Source of the DNA: Winogradskyella psychrotolerans RS-3
GTDB taxonomy: Bacteria; Bacteroidota; Bacteroidia; Flavobacteriales; Flavobacteriaceae
DNA: 64,000 nucleotides
Assembly (NCBI RefSeq): GCF_000427335.1
Contig: NZ_ATMR01000081.1
Span: 1-64,000 of the forward strand
Direction: 5' to 3'
Shown: positions 35,661 through 44,679 of the stretch, one piece after another
Numbering within the stretch: the first letter of the stretch is position 1
How the letters are laid out: each line of letters begins with the position of its first letter
The notes under the pieces: generated by a model
The model's input: only the letters and a program-made list of their open reading frames with translations
The model's database searches: none
What the model was told of the DNA's origin: nothing
Translations under genes and position numbers: made by a program

Positions 35661-38591
35661 TTAAAAATCTACATTTACTCCAAAAACAAATGATCTAGGT
35701 CTTGGATAGAAATTACTATCAATACCACCAGTGATTTCTGGATCTAAGCCTTTATAGTCTGTTATGGTTGCAACATTCTGCACAGAACCATACAATCTTA
35801 AGGATACATCTTTAATAGCATTATCTAAGGTATAACCTAAGGTAATATTATCAATTTTAAAGAATGAAGCGTCTTCAATATAATGACTACTTAAAAACGT
35901 GTTTTCATTAGATTGATTTACAAATCCATTATCTAAATAGCTTGAATGTAAATTTGATAAAAAGTTATTAGTTGTTGGTATTACACCATCTAAATAAGAG
36001 TTTCCCGCGGATACATCATTGTACGCATAGTTTCCTATATTGGCTCTAGTGACAACAGCCAAATCCCATTTTTTATAGCTTAAGTTGGTGTTTAATCCCA
36101 TTAAGATATCAGCATAAGGATCTTTATAGATGTATTTGTCAGCATCATTTATAACGTTGTCTCCATTTCTATCAACAAACGCGCCTTCTATTGGTTTTCC
36201 GCTAGTATCATATACTTGTTGAAAGACGTAAAAGCTATAAGGTGCTTCACCTTCAGTGTGTAATTGTACATTGTTTCCTGTTCCTGCACTAATTCCTCCT
36301 GTTTCTTGTACGAATGGTAAATCAGTGATTTCATTTTCATTAAGTGAAATATTATAATTTATAGACCACTCAAAATCGTCTGTTCTTATAGGTATTAGAT
36401 TTAATGTAAATTCTACACCTCGGTTTTGCATGTCTCCAATGTTCTTTTCTATTTGAGATCCAAAATTTGTAAAAGGATCTACAGATGCTGAAGCGATTAA
36501 GTCTTTAGTTTGTTTTTGATATAAGTTAACCGAACCAGAAATTCTTCTATTAAACAAACTGTAGTCGATACCAATATTAAAGGTGTTACCAATTTCCCAT
36601 TTTAAATCTTCATTTAAAGGATCTGGTCTGTAAGTTTGATAGAATGAATTTCCAAATTGATAATTCGCAGTAGACTGACTACCAGTATAGCGTGTTAAAA
36701 ATAAATAATCACCTAAACCATTGACGTTACCAACTTCACCATAACCAACACGTAACTTAAGTTCATTTACATTATTACTAGCATTTAAAAAGTCTTCATT
36801 GTGTAAATTCCAAGCTAATGCTACAGAAGGGAAATAACCCCAACGATCATCTGGATTTAATTTAGAAGAAGCATCAGCTCTTAAAGTTGCTGTTACTAAA
36901 TACTTCCCATCATAATCGTAATTTAAACGACCAAAATAAGATAAGAGTACATTTTTAGATTTGTCTATAAATTCAAAATCATTTCCGTCTTCCTCGGCCT
37001 CACTGTCGTAACTAAAATTATCATATTCAAATGATTGATACGAATATCCCGCAACGGCATTAATATTATGCACGTCTTTTATTGATTTTGTATAGGTGAA
37101 ATAAGCATCAAATAACTGATTTGTAGAAATATTAGAATAAGTATTTCTCGATCCATTCCATGTTAAATCTGAAGTTGGTATTAAATCAGAAACTAAAGTT
37201 CTACCATTACTATTAGATTTATCAATACCAGTACTTATAGTAGCAGTAATATCTGGAAAGAAATGTAACTTGTAATCTGCTTTCGCATTTAAGATATAAC
37301 GTCTAACCTCCGAACTATCATCTCTTAAATTTAATAAGGCAACAGGATTGGTTCCTGCTAAGTTAGGTTGTTGACCAGTTGAAGCATCAATCCAAGAAAA
37401 ATAACCTCCAAACTGTGAGTTTGGGTCATAAACAGATTGTGTAGGATCAAAACTATTGGCATTGCCAATTGCTCCTCTATCTGCAAATGTATTTTCCGTA
37501 TAATTTCCTCTAGCAGAAATATCAAATTTTAAATGATCATCAAAGAATTTTGGTGATAAGTTTAAAGACGCTGTAGTTCTTTGGAAATTATCTCCAATTA
37601 AATTACCATCATGGTCTGAGTGACCAAGTGAAACTCTCATTGGTACTCCAAATGCACTACCTAGCGCACTAAAAGAATGGTCTTGCCCAAACGCCGTTTG
37701 ATATATTTCATCTTGCCAGTTCGTATTAGAATTACCTAAAAGTGCAATAGTAGCAGCATTCGCATTAGGATGGCTATTTACGATGTCTCTAAATTGATCC
37801 GCACTTAATACATCAACTCTGTCTATAGATGTATGAACAGTTGTAGACGTTGTTGCGCTAAATCTAAAATCGGTGTCTTTACCTTTTTTAGTCGTAATCA
37901 TAATTACACCATTAGCTCCTCTAGATCCGTAAATTGAAGTAGCAGACGCATCTTTCAATACGGTCATACTTTCAATATCGTTAGGATTAATGAGGTTAAG
38001 GGGGTTTCTAGAACCTCCTACACCGCCTCCATCTAATGGTACACCGTCTAATACGATTAATGGATTACTAGATAATGATAAAGACCCATTACCTCTAATG
38101 ATAATGTTCTGTCCATCACCTGGAGATCCACTTCCAGAAGTAACTGACACACCAGCTATTTTACCAGATATTAATTGTTGTGCAGAAACAAGAGGACCTT
38201 GATTGAAATCATCAGACTTTATTAAGTCTGCAGCTCCAGTTAAATCATCCTTTTTTACAGAGCCGTAACCAACAAGTATAACTTCATCTAATTGAGAAGC
38301 ATCCTCCTCTATAACGATATCAATACTAGCTTGGCCTGTAAACTCAATCTCTTGTGTTGTGTAACCAAGATAAGAGATTACAATAATTTCACCTTGGTTT
38401 ACTTCTAAAGAATATTTACCATCGAAATCCGTAGAGGTTCCTCTGGCAGTACCCTTAATAATAACATTTACGCCTGGTAGAGGCATGGCGTTTGCTTTAT
38501 CTGTAACAGTACCAGTTACGGTAGATTGTGCCATCAATATTGCTGGCAGCATAATGAGACAGAATAGTAAAGCATTTAAAACTGTTTTCAT
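35661..38591 (-). CDS. susC: SusC-like TonB-dependent transporter
   Basis: 976 residues with a Sec signal peptide (cleavage after LMAQ), a carboxypeptidase-like regulatory domain (VTGTVTDKANAMPLPGVNVI), a TonB-box region with EVILVGYGSVKKDDLTGA, the plug domain (IIIRGNGSLSLSSNPLIVLDG) and a 22-strand barrel ending in Phe. It imports malto-oligosaccharides with SusD across the outer membrane using TonB energy. It is the first gene of the four-gene reverse operon, 14 bases from susD. A LacI-type operator lies 109 bases upstream. Confidence 0.96.
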   Translation of the reverse strand: MKTVLNALLFCLIMLPAILMAQSTVTGTVTDKANAMPLPGVNVIIKGTARGTSTDFDGKYSLEVNQGEIIVISYLGYTTQEIEFTGQASIDIVIEEDASQLDEVILVGYGSVKKDDLTGAADLIKSDDFNQGPLVSAQQLISGKIAGVSVTSGSGSPGDGQNIIIRGNGSLSLSSNPLIVLDGVPLDGGGVGGSRNPLNLINPNDIESMTVLKDASATSIYGSRGANGVIMITTKKGKDTDFRFSATTSTTVHTSIDRVDVLSADQFRDIVNSHPNANAATIALLGNSNTNWQDEIYQTAFGQDHSFSALGSAFGVPMRVSLGHSDHDGNLIGDNFQRTTASLNLSPKFFDDHLKFDISARGNYTENTFADRGAIGNANSFDPTQSVYDPNSQFGGYFSWIDASTGQQPNLAGTNPVALLNLRDDSSEVRRYILNAKADYKLHFFPDITATISTGIDKSNSNGRTLVSDLIPTSDLTWNGSRNTYSNISTNQLFDAYFTYTKSIKDVHNINAVAGYSYQSFEYDNFSYDSEAEEDGNDFEFIDKSKNVLLSYFGRLNYDYDGKYLVTATLRADASSKLNPDDRWGYFPSVALAWNLHNEDFLNASNNVNELKLRVGYGEVGNVNGLGDYLFLTRYTGSQSTANYQFGNSFYQTYRPDPLNEDLKWEIGNTFNIGIDYSLFNRRISGSVNLYQKQTKDLIASASVDPFTNFGSQIEKNIGDMQNRGVEFTLNLIPIRTDDFEWSINYNISLNENEITDLPFVQETGGISAGTGNNVQLHTEGEAPYSFYVFQQVYDTSGKPIEGAFVDRNGDNVINDADKYIYKDPYADILMGLNTNLSYKKWDLAVVTRANIGNYAYNDVSAGNSYLDGVIPTTNNFLSNLHSSYLDNGFVNQSNENTFLSSHYIEDASFFKIDNITLGYTLDNAIKDVSLRLYGSVQNVATITDYKGLDPEITGGIDSNFYPRPRSFVFGVNVDF

Positions 38592-38951
38592 AAAATGTAT
38601 TTAAGTTAATTGCTTATTTAATTGGTTTATATTTTCACTTCTCGGGTTAAATCTATGTAAATTTAATGTGAATTGATGCTTAAAAAAGATGACGAAAGTC
38701 ACGAAAACGTTTTCGTGTTAAGAACTTTTCTTAAAATATTAATATTAATAGTAGATTAGCGAAAAACTGAGCATCTTTTACTAAAGATATCGAAAAATTG
38801 CGAAGTCAAAAATTCTTTAATTTAATATTTGACTTATATTCGTTTATTCTTAGTCTTATTTGAGAATCAAACGTATTAAGCGTTTTGTTATTTAAAAGAA
38901 TTGTTTTTGTCGAAATAAGATGTGATAAGAATAAAGAATTAATATATACAC
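38592..38951. promoter_or_regulatory. Divergent susC / lacI control region
   Basis: 360 bases between the two divergent genes. It holds the 18-bp operator palindrome (38700-38717) and a 17-bp sequence at 38627-38643 (TTATATTTTCACTTCTC) that is repeated before the transporter gene at 40053-40069. Only weak promoter-like motifs are visible on either strand. Confidence 0.7.
38700..38717. promoter_or_regulatory. LacI-family operator palindrome
   Basis: CACGAAAACGTTTTCGTG is a perfect 18-bp palindrome with a central CG, the form bound by LacI/GalR regulators. It lies 109 bases from susC and 235 bases from the divergent LacI gene. It very probably controls one or both. Confidence 0.85.
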
Positions 38952-39998
38952 ATGAAAAGAAAAATAACATTAAAACAAATTGCTAGGGAACTCGATGTTT
39001 CTATCTCTACGGTGTCTAAGGCGTTGCGTAATAGTGCAGAAATTAGCGACGATACCAAGCAGAAAGTTCAAGCATTTGCTAAACTCTATAATTATAGACC
39101 AAATAATATTGCATTAAGTCTGAAGAACAGAAGGACAAATACAATAGGGATTATAATACCTGAGATTGTTCACCATTTCTTTTCTAAGGTTATTAGTGGA
39201 GTGGAGCTTGTAGCGAACAAAAGAGGTTACAATGTTATTATTGGTTTATCTAATGAGTCCTTTTCTAAAGAGGTAATTAATATGGAAATGCTAGCCAATG
39301 GTAGTATTGATGGTTTTATTTTATCAATGTCTAAAGAAACCTTAAAACTGCAAGATTATCACCACTTTAATGAAACGATGACCCAAGGCATGCCTATTGT
39401 AATGTTTGATCGTGTGGTGTCAGAGGTAAAATGTGATAAAGTTATAGTTGATGATTTTAATGGAGCAAAGAAAGCAGTTAAAAAGCTGATAGAAAACGGC
39501 TGTAAATCAATAGCTTTAATTACTACAAAAGATTATGTAAGTGTAGGTAAACTGAGGACTCAAGGCTATCTTGAAGCTTTAGAAGAACACCAAATGCCAC
39601 CAAAGGCAGAATTAATTCTAAAAATTGATGAGTCTTTAGATTATGAAGCTCATTTAGAAGCACTTGAAAAGGAAATAGAACAATTATTTCAGTCCAATCC
39701 CAAATTAGATGGTGTTTTTGCGGTGAATGAAATTTATGCGTTATTGGCCATGAAAGTCGCTCGAAAATTAGGACTCGATGTGCCTAATGATGTTCAGGTT
39801 ATTGGCTTTACAGATGGTGTGTTATCAAAGCACGCAACGCCGAGTCTTACTACGGTGAGTCAACATGCGCAGCAGATGGGCGAAAAAGCAGCAGAACTAT
39901 TAATTGATAAATTAGAGAGCGAATTTAATAGTGCGGATGAGGTGTTTCAAACCGTGGTAATTACAACCGATTTAGTTGAGCGAGAATCTACCAAATAA
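38952..39998 (+). CDS. LacI-family regulator of the alpha-glucan locus
   Basis: 348 residues. The N-terminal LacI helix-turn-helix is ITLKQIARELDVSISTVSKA, followed by a hinge helix (RPNNIALSLKNRR) and a periplasmic-binding-protein-like effector domain (IIPEIVHHFFSKVI, GIIIP, VIGFTDG, PSLTTV). It is complete and faces away from susC with a shared control region. Together with the carrier and phosphorylase genes behind it, it should sense maltose or a derivative and act at the 38700 palindrome. Confidence 0.95.
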   Translation: MKRKITLKQIARELDVSISTVSKALRNSAEISDDTKQKVQAFAKLYNYRPNNIALSLKNRRTNTIGIIIPEIVHHFFSKVISGVELVANKRGYNVIIGLSNESFSKEVINMEMLANGSIDGFILSMSKETLKLQDYHHFNETMTQGMPIVMFDRVVSEVKCDKVIVDDFNGAKKAVKKLIENGCKSIALITTKDYVSVGKLRTQGYLEALEEHQMPPKAELILKIDESLDYEAHLEALEKEIEQLFQSNPKLDGVFAVNEIYALLAMKVARKLGLDVPNDVQVIGFTDGVLSKHATPSLTTVSQHAQQMGEKAAELLIDKLESEFNSADEVFQTVVITTDLVERESTK

Positions 39999-40130
39999 AA
40001 ATTTATCATTGCCGTTTTAAAATCTTTTATATCTTTGCCGCATATTCAAAACTTATATTTTCACTTCTCAACATAAGTTTTGATAAGCTAAGCTTGTCAG
40101 AATAGTATTAACTCTAATTATACTATTTTA

Positions 40131-41489
40131 ATGGAAAAGCGTAGATTAAGTTTCTGGCAAATTTGGAACATGAGTTTCGGATTTCTGGGGATACAGATGG
40201 GTTTTGCCCTTCAAAATGCCAACGCAAGTAGAATTCTTCAAATTTTTGGAGCAGATGTTCACGAACTATCATGGTTTTGGATCATTGCACCTTTAATGGG
40301 GCTAATCGTTCAACCAATTGTTGGATATTACAGCGATAAAACTTGGGGTAAATTAGGACGACGAAAACCTTATTTTTTAGTAGGTGCTATTTTATCGTCA
40401 ATTGGTCTTGTGCTAATGCCACAAGCAGACATGTTCATTGCGTTTTTACCAGCATTATGGGTTGGTGCAGGAATGCTAATGATTATGGATGCCTCTTTTA
40501 ATATTGCGATGGAGCCTTTTCGGGCTTTAGTTGGTGATAATTTAAGAACCGATCAGCGTACGGCAGGTTTTAGTATTCAAACCGCTTTAATAGGTTTCGG
40601 AGCCGTTATTGGGTCTTGGTTACCTTATACATTAACCAATTGGTTTGGTGTTTCAAATGAGACGATTGCAGGTATTGTTCCAACAAATTTAATTTTATCA
40701 TTTATTATTGGAGCCGTTATTTTAATTATATCAATTTTAGTAACCGTTGTAACCACAAAAGAATATTCTCCAGAAGAATTAAATAGCTTTGAAGATCAAC
40801 ACGAAGGTTCTAATAATGAACACGTAGGTGATGAAGAAAAATCGAGTCTTTTCGATATTTTCGATGATTTCAGAAAAATGCCAACAACAATGCGTCAGTT
40901 AAGTTGGGTGCAGTTCTTTTCTTGGTTCGGTCTTTTTGGGATGTGGGTATTCGCAACACCAGCAATTGCACAACATATTTATGGTTTGCCTTATACTGAT
41001 AGTAGCAGTTCTACCTATCAAGATGCTGGCGATTGGATTGGTATTCTCTTTGGAGTCTATAATCTTGTTTCTGCCTTTTACGCTTTTGCGCTTCCTTACA
41101 TCGCAAAGAAAATTGGAAGAAAGCGTACACATGCGATATCATTGGTCATTGGTGGATTAGGATTACTTTCAATTTATATCATGCCAGATAAAAATTGGCT
41201 TATCGTTTCTATGATTGGTATCGGAATCGCTTGGGCAAGTATTTTGGCAATGCCTTACGCCATTTTAGCGGGTTCAATTTCTCCAAAAAAGATGGGAGTT
41301 TATATGGGGATTTTTAATTTTTTCATTGTAATTCCCCAAATAATTAATGCCTTAATTGGCGGACCTCTTGTTAAATATGCTTATGGTAATCAAGCCATAT
41401 TTGCTTTAATGATGAGTGGTGTCAGTTTTTTAATCGCAGCAGCATTAGTATCAAAAGTTAAAGACGTTGATGACGTTATTCAAAAATAA
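40131..41489 (+). CDS. SLC45-type MFS sugar transporter (maltose)
   Basis: 452 residues, 12 predicted membrane helices. The start (KRRLSFWQIWNMSFGFLG) and the loop GKLGRRKPYF match the glycoside-pentoside-hexuronide/SLC45-like MFS branch used for maltose and sucrose in Bacteroidota. It is an inner-membrane protein. It begins 132 bases after lacI and overlaps no gene, with beta-phosphoglucomutase starting 4 bases after its stop. It should bring maltose or short maltodextrins into the cytoplasm for the phosphorylase. Confidence 0.9.
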   Translation: MEKRRLSFWQIWNMSFGFLGIQMGFALQNANASRILQIFGADVHELSWFWIIAPLMGLIVQPIVGYYSDKTWGKLGRRKPYFLVGAILSSIGLVLMPQADMFIAFLPALWVGAGMLMIMDASFNIAMEPFRALVGDNLRTDQRTAGFSIQTALIGFGAVIGSWLPYTLTNWFGVSNETIAGIVPTNLILSFIIGAVILIISILVTVVTTKEYSPEELNSFEDQHEGSNNEHVGDEEKSSLFDIFDDFRKMPTTMRQLSWVQFFSWFGLFGMWVFATPAIAQHIYGLPYTDSSSSTYQDAGDWIGILFGVYNLVSAFYAFALPYIAKKIGRKRTHAISLVIGGLGLLSIYIMPDKNWLIVSMIGIGIAWASILAMPYAILAGSISPKKMGVYMGIFNFFIVIPQIINALIGGPLVKYAYGNQAIFALMMSGVSFLIAAALVSKVKDVDDVIQK

Positions 41490-41493
41490 ATAG

Positions 41494-42150
41494 ATGAACA
41501 AAAAAGGATTCATATTCGATTTAGATGGTGTCATTGTAGATACCGCAAAATATCACTTTTTAGCATGGCAACAACTGGCTAAAAGTTTAGATATAAATTT
41601 TACAGAAGAAGAAAACGAACAACTAAAAGGTGTAAGCCGCGTGCGTTCTTTAGAAAAAATCTTGGCCTGGGGGAATAAAACCATTTCGCAAGATTTATTT
41701 AATGAACTCATGAGTAAAAAGAACGAAGAGTATTTAAGTTACATCGCAGGAATGGATGAGAATGAAATACTACCTGATGTTCCTAGAGTGCTTAATACAT
41801 TAAAAGAAAAAAATCAACCTATTTCATTAGGCTCTGCAAGTAAAAATGCTAGAATAATTTTAGAACGTGTTCACCTAAAATCTAGTTTCGATGCTATTGT
41901 AGATGGAAATGATGTAACAAAAGCAAAACCAGATCCAGAGGTGTTTTTAATAGCAGCGAAGGAAATTAACATAAAGCCAGAAGATTGTATCGTTTTTGAA
42001 GATTCAGTCGCAGGTATTACTGCAGCTAATGCCGCAAATATGATTTCAATAGGAATCGGAAGTAAAGATGTCTTAGGGCATGCCACATACGTATTCAATG
42101 ATTTTACTGAAATCTCAGATGATTTTTTAAAATCTCTAATCGAAAATTAA
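41494..42150 (+). CDS. pgmB: Beta-phosphoglucomutase
   Basis: 218 residues of the HAD superfamily. The nucleophile motif FDLDGVIVDT (Asp9 and Asp11), a cap domain, SLGSASKNA, and the acidic motif VFEDSVAGI are all present, together with the beta-PGM-type KAKPDPEVFL. It converts beta-glucose-1-phosphate, released by the GH65 enzyme, to glucose-6-phosphate. It lies 4 bases after the transporter and 45 bases before the GH65 gene, so it is translationally coupled in the operon. Confidence 0.95.
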   Translation: MNKKGFIFDLDGVIVDTAKYHFLAWQQLAKSLDINFTEEENEQLKGVSRVRSLEKILAWGNKTISQDLFNELMSKKNEEYLSYIAGMDENEILPDVPRVLNTLKEKNQPISLGSASKNARIILERVHLKSSFDAIVDGNDVTKAKPDPEVFLIAAKEINIKPEDCIVFEDSVAGITAANAANMISIGIGSKDVLGHATYVFNDFTEISDDFLKSLIEN

Positions 42151-42195
42151 TCCAAAGTAAAACGTCTCATTGAGAGATTTTTAAATAATATTATA

Positions 42196-44502
42196 ATGAA
42201 CCTAGATTACATCATCCCAAACAACTGGTCAATTTTAGAAGAAGGATTCGACCCAAATCAGGTAAAGGCATCAGAAAGTTTGTTCAGTATCGGTAATGGT
42301 GCGATGGGACAACGTGCCAATTTTGAAGAAAAATATTCAGGCCCAACTTTTCAAGGTAGCTATATTGCTGGCGTTTACTATCCAGATAAAACCAGAGTAG
42401 GTTGGTGGAAAAATGGGTATCCAGAATACTTTGCTAAAGTATTAAATGCTCCAAGTTGGATCGGGATTAATGTAAGTGTTAATGACGAGCAACTCGATTT
42501 ATTCGCCTGTAAAAACGTGAAAGACTTTCGTAGAGAATTAAACATGAAGGAAGGTTGGTTATCTCGTAGTTTCGTAGCAACGCTTCAAAATGATATTGAA
42601 GTTGAAGTGAAAACCACACGATTTCTAAGTTTAGATTTAGACGAAGTAGGTGCTATTAATTTCAATATAAAACCATTGAATTCAGATGCTGAAATTACAT
42701 TTCAACCGTATTTAGATTCAGGTATTACCAATGAAGACACCAATTGGGATGATAAGTTTTGGGACACTTTAAACGTTAATCACGAGAATAATCAAGCCTT
42801 TATTCAGGCTAAAACCATGAAAACAGATTTCTACACCTGTACGTTTATGGAATCTCAAGTTTTTATTGATGGCAAATCAGTAATAAGTAAACCAGATTTT
42901 GCTTCAGAAGCTAATCTGGCGTCATTCAGTTATACCTATGATGTTAAGCAGAATGAAACGTATACCATTCATAAATTTGGTGGTTATACGGTTGATCGCA
43001 ACCACGATAAAAATGAATTAGTTGCAGCGGCAAAAGCCACATTAGGTAAAGCTACAGAAGCTGGCTTTTCTAAATTGTTAGACACTCAGAAAGAAGCTTG
43101 GTCTAAAATTTGGGATACGGCAGATATCACAATAGATGGTGATGTTAAAGCACAACAAGGTATTCGTTTTAATATTTTTCATTTGAATCAAACCTATTCA
43201 GGTACAGATGCCACTTTAAATATTGGTCCAAAAGGATTTACGGGCGAAAAATACGGAGGGAGTACGTATTGGGATACTGAAGCCTATTGTATTCCATTTT
43301 ACATGGCAACAAAAGACCAAGAAGTTGCTAGAAATCTTTTAAAATACCGTTATAACCATCTTGAAAAAGCCATTGAAAATGCTGAGAAATTAGGGTTTTC
43401 AAACGGAGCTGCGCTCTATCCTATGGTAACGATGAATGGTGAAGAATGCCATAACGAATGGGAAATTACGTTTGAAGAAATTCATAGAAACGGAGCCATT
43501 GCTTTTGCTATTTTTAACTATTACAGGTATACAGGCGATTTTAGTTACATTCCAGAAATGGGACTTGAGGTTCTTATCGGAATTTCGCGTTTTTGGCACC
43601 AAAGAGCCAACTTTTCTACTCATAAGAACAAATACATGATTCTTGGTGTTACTGGACCAAACGAATACGAAAACAACGTCAACAATAATTGGTACACTAA
43701 CTATATTGCCAAATGGTGTATTGATTATACTTTAGAAACGATTGAAAAAGTAAAGGAAGGTCATAGTGTTGATTTTGAAAGAATTTCAGGGAAAACAAAT
43801 ATTTCACATGAAGAATTAGCGCTTTGGAAAAAAGTAGCTGACAATATGTATTTCCCATATTCAGAAGAACATAATGTGTTTTTACAACAGGATGGCTTTT
43901 TAGACAAAGAATTAATTACAGTTGAAGATTTAGACCAAGCACAACGACCAATTAATCAAAAATGGTCTTGGGATAGAATCTTACGTTCACCATATATTAA
44001 GCAAGCCGATATTCTTCAAGGATTCTATTTCTTTGAAGACGATTTTTCAACTGAAGAATTAGAACGCCACTTCGAATTTTATGAGCCTTTTACAGTTCAC
44101 GAAAGTTCATTATCTCCTTGTGTACATAGTATTCAAGCGGCTAAGTTAGATCGCATGGATCAGGCCTATACATTCTACTTAAGAACATCGCGTTTAGATT
44201 TAGATGATTATAATCACGAAGTACACGAAGGGTTACATATTACCTCAATGGCTGGTACTTGGATGAGTATTGTTGAAGGTTTTGGTGGCATGAGAATTAA
44301 AAATGACACCTTGTCTTTTGAGCCTAAAATTCCAAACCAATGGGATGCTTATTCTTTTAAAGTGAATTTTAGAAATCAAATTATCAAGGTCAGTGTTAAC
44401 CAAAATGAAACGCAATTTCAATTGGAAGGAGATACTGATTTAGATATTTTGGTTAATGGAAAGGGAGTTACTATTAGTGCTAATAATTTAGTAACGGTTT
44501 GA
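42196..44502 (+). CDS. GH65 maltose phosphorylase
   Basis: 768 residues with the GH65 order: an N-terminal beta-sandwich (about 1-270), a linker, an (alpha/alpha)6 barrel with the acid Glu in VTGPNEYENNVNNN, and a C-terminal beta-sheet domain. It cleaves maltose with phosphate to beta-glucose-1-phosphate and glucose. No signal peptide is present, so it is cytoplasmic. The adjacent beta-phosphoglucomutase supports the inverting-phosphorylase assignment. Kojibiose or trehalose phosphorylase would look similar, but the locus argues for maltose. Confidence 0.92.
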   Translation: MNLDYIIPNNWSILEEGFDPNQVKASESLFSIGNGAMGQRANFEEKYSGPTFQGSYIAGVYYPDKTRVGWWKNGYPEYFAKVLNAPSWIGINVSVNDEQLDLFACKNVKDFRRELNMKEGWLSRSFVATLQNDIEVEVKTTRFLSLDLDEVGAINFNIKPLNSDAEITFQPYLDSGITNEDTNWDDKFWDTLNVNHENNQAFIQAKTMKTDFYTCTFMESQVFIDGKSVISKPDFASEANLASFSYTYDVKQNETYTIHKFGGYTVDRNHDKNELVAAAKATLGKATEAGFSKLLDTQKEAWSKIWDTADITIDGDVKAQQGIRFNIFHLNQTYSGTDATLNIGPKGFTGEKYGGSTYWDTEAYCIPFYMATKDQEVARNLLKYRYNHLEKAIENAEKLGFSNGAALYPMVTMNGEECHNEWEITFEEIHRNGAIAFAIFNYYRYTGDFSYIPEMGLEVLIGISRFWHQRANFSTHKNKYMILGVTGPNEYENNVNNNWYTNYIAKWCIDYTLETIEKVKEGHSVDFERISGKTNISHEELALWKKVADNMYFPYSEEHNVFLQQDGFLDKELITVEDLDQAQRPINQKWSWDRILRSPYIKQADILQGFYFFEDDFSTEELERHFEFYEPFTVHESSLSPCVHSIQAAKLDRMDQAYTFYLRTSRLDLDDYNHEVHEGLHITSMAGTWMSIVEGFGGMRIKNDTLSFEPKIPNQWDAYSFKVNFRNQIIKVSVNQNETQFQLEGDTDLDILVNGKGVTISANNLVTV

Positions 44503-44518
44503 TTTAATTTTAATAAAA

Positions 44519-44598
44519 ACACCCTTAAAGTCCCCTCAAGGGGACATTCCACTCAGTTGAATCAATGGATTGTCCCCTTGAGGGGACTTTAGGGGTGT
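44519..44598. repeat. REP-like inverted repeat (long stem-loop)
   Basis: 28-base arms ACACCCTTAAAGTCCCCTCA... and ...TGAGGGGACTTTAGGGGTGT pair with one G-T wobble around a 24-base loop. It lies between the GH65 and GH13 genes. The CCCCTTGAGGGG core is a common kind of intergenic palindrome in flavobacterial genomes. It could stabilise or end transcripts. Confidence 0.85.
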
Positions 44599-44679
44599 AA
44601 GACATAATAAAAACGAAAATACTCTTAAATACCAACGTTTCAAAAACCTTTGATGTAAAGTAATACTAGTATAAATAAA

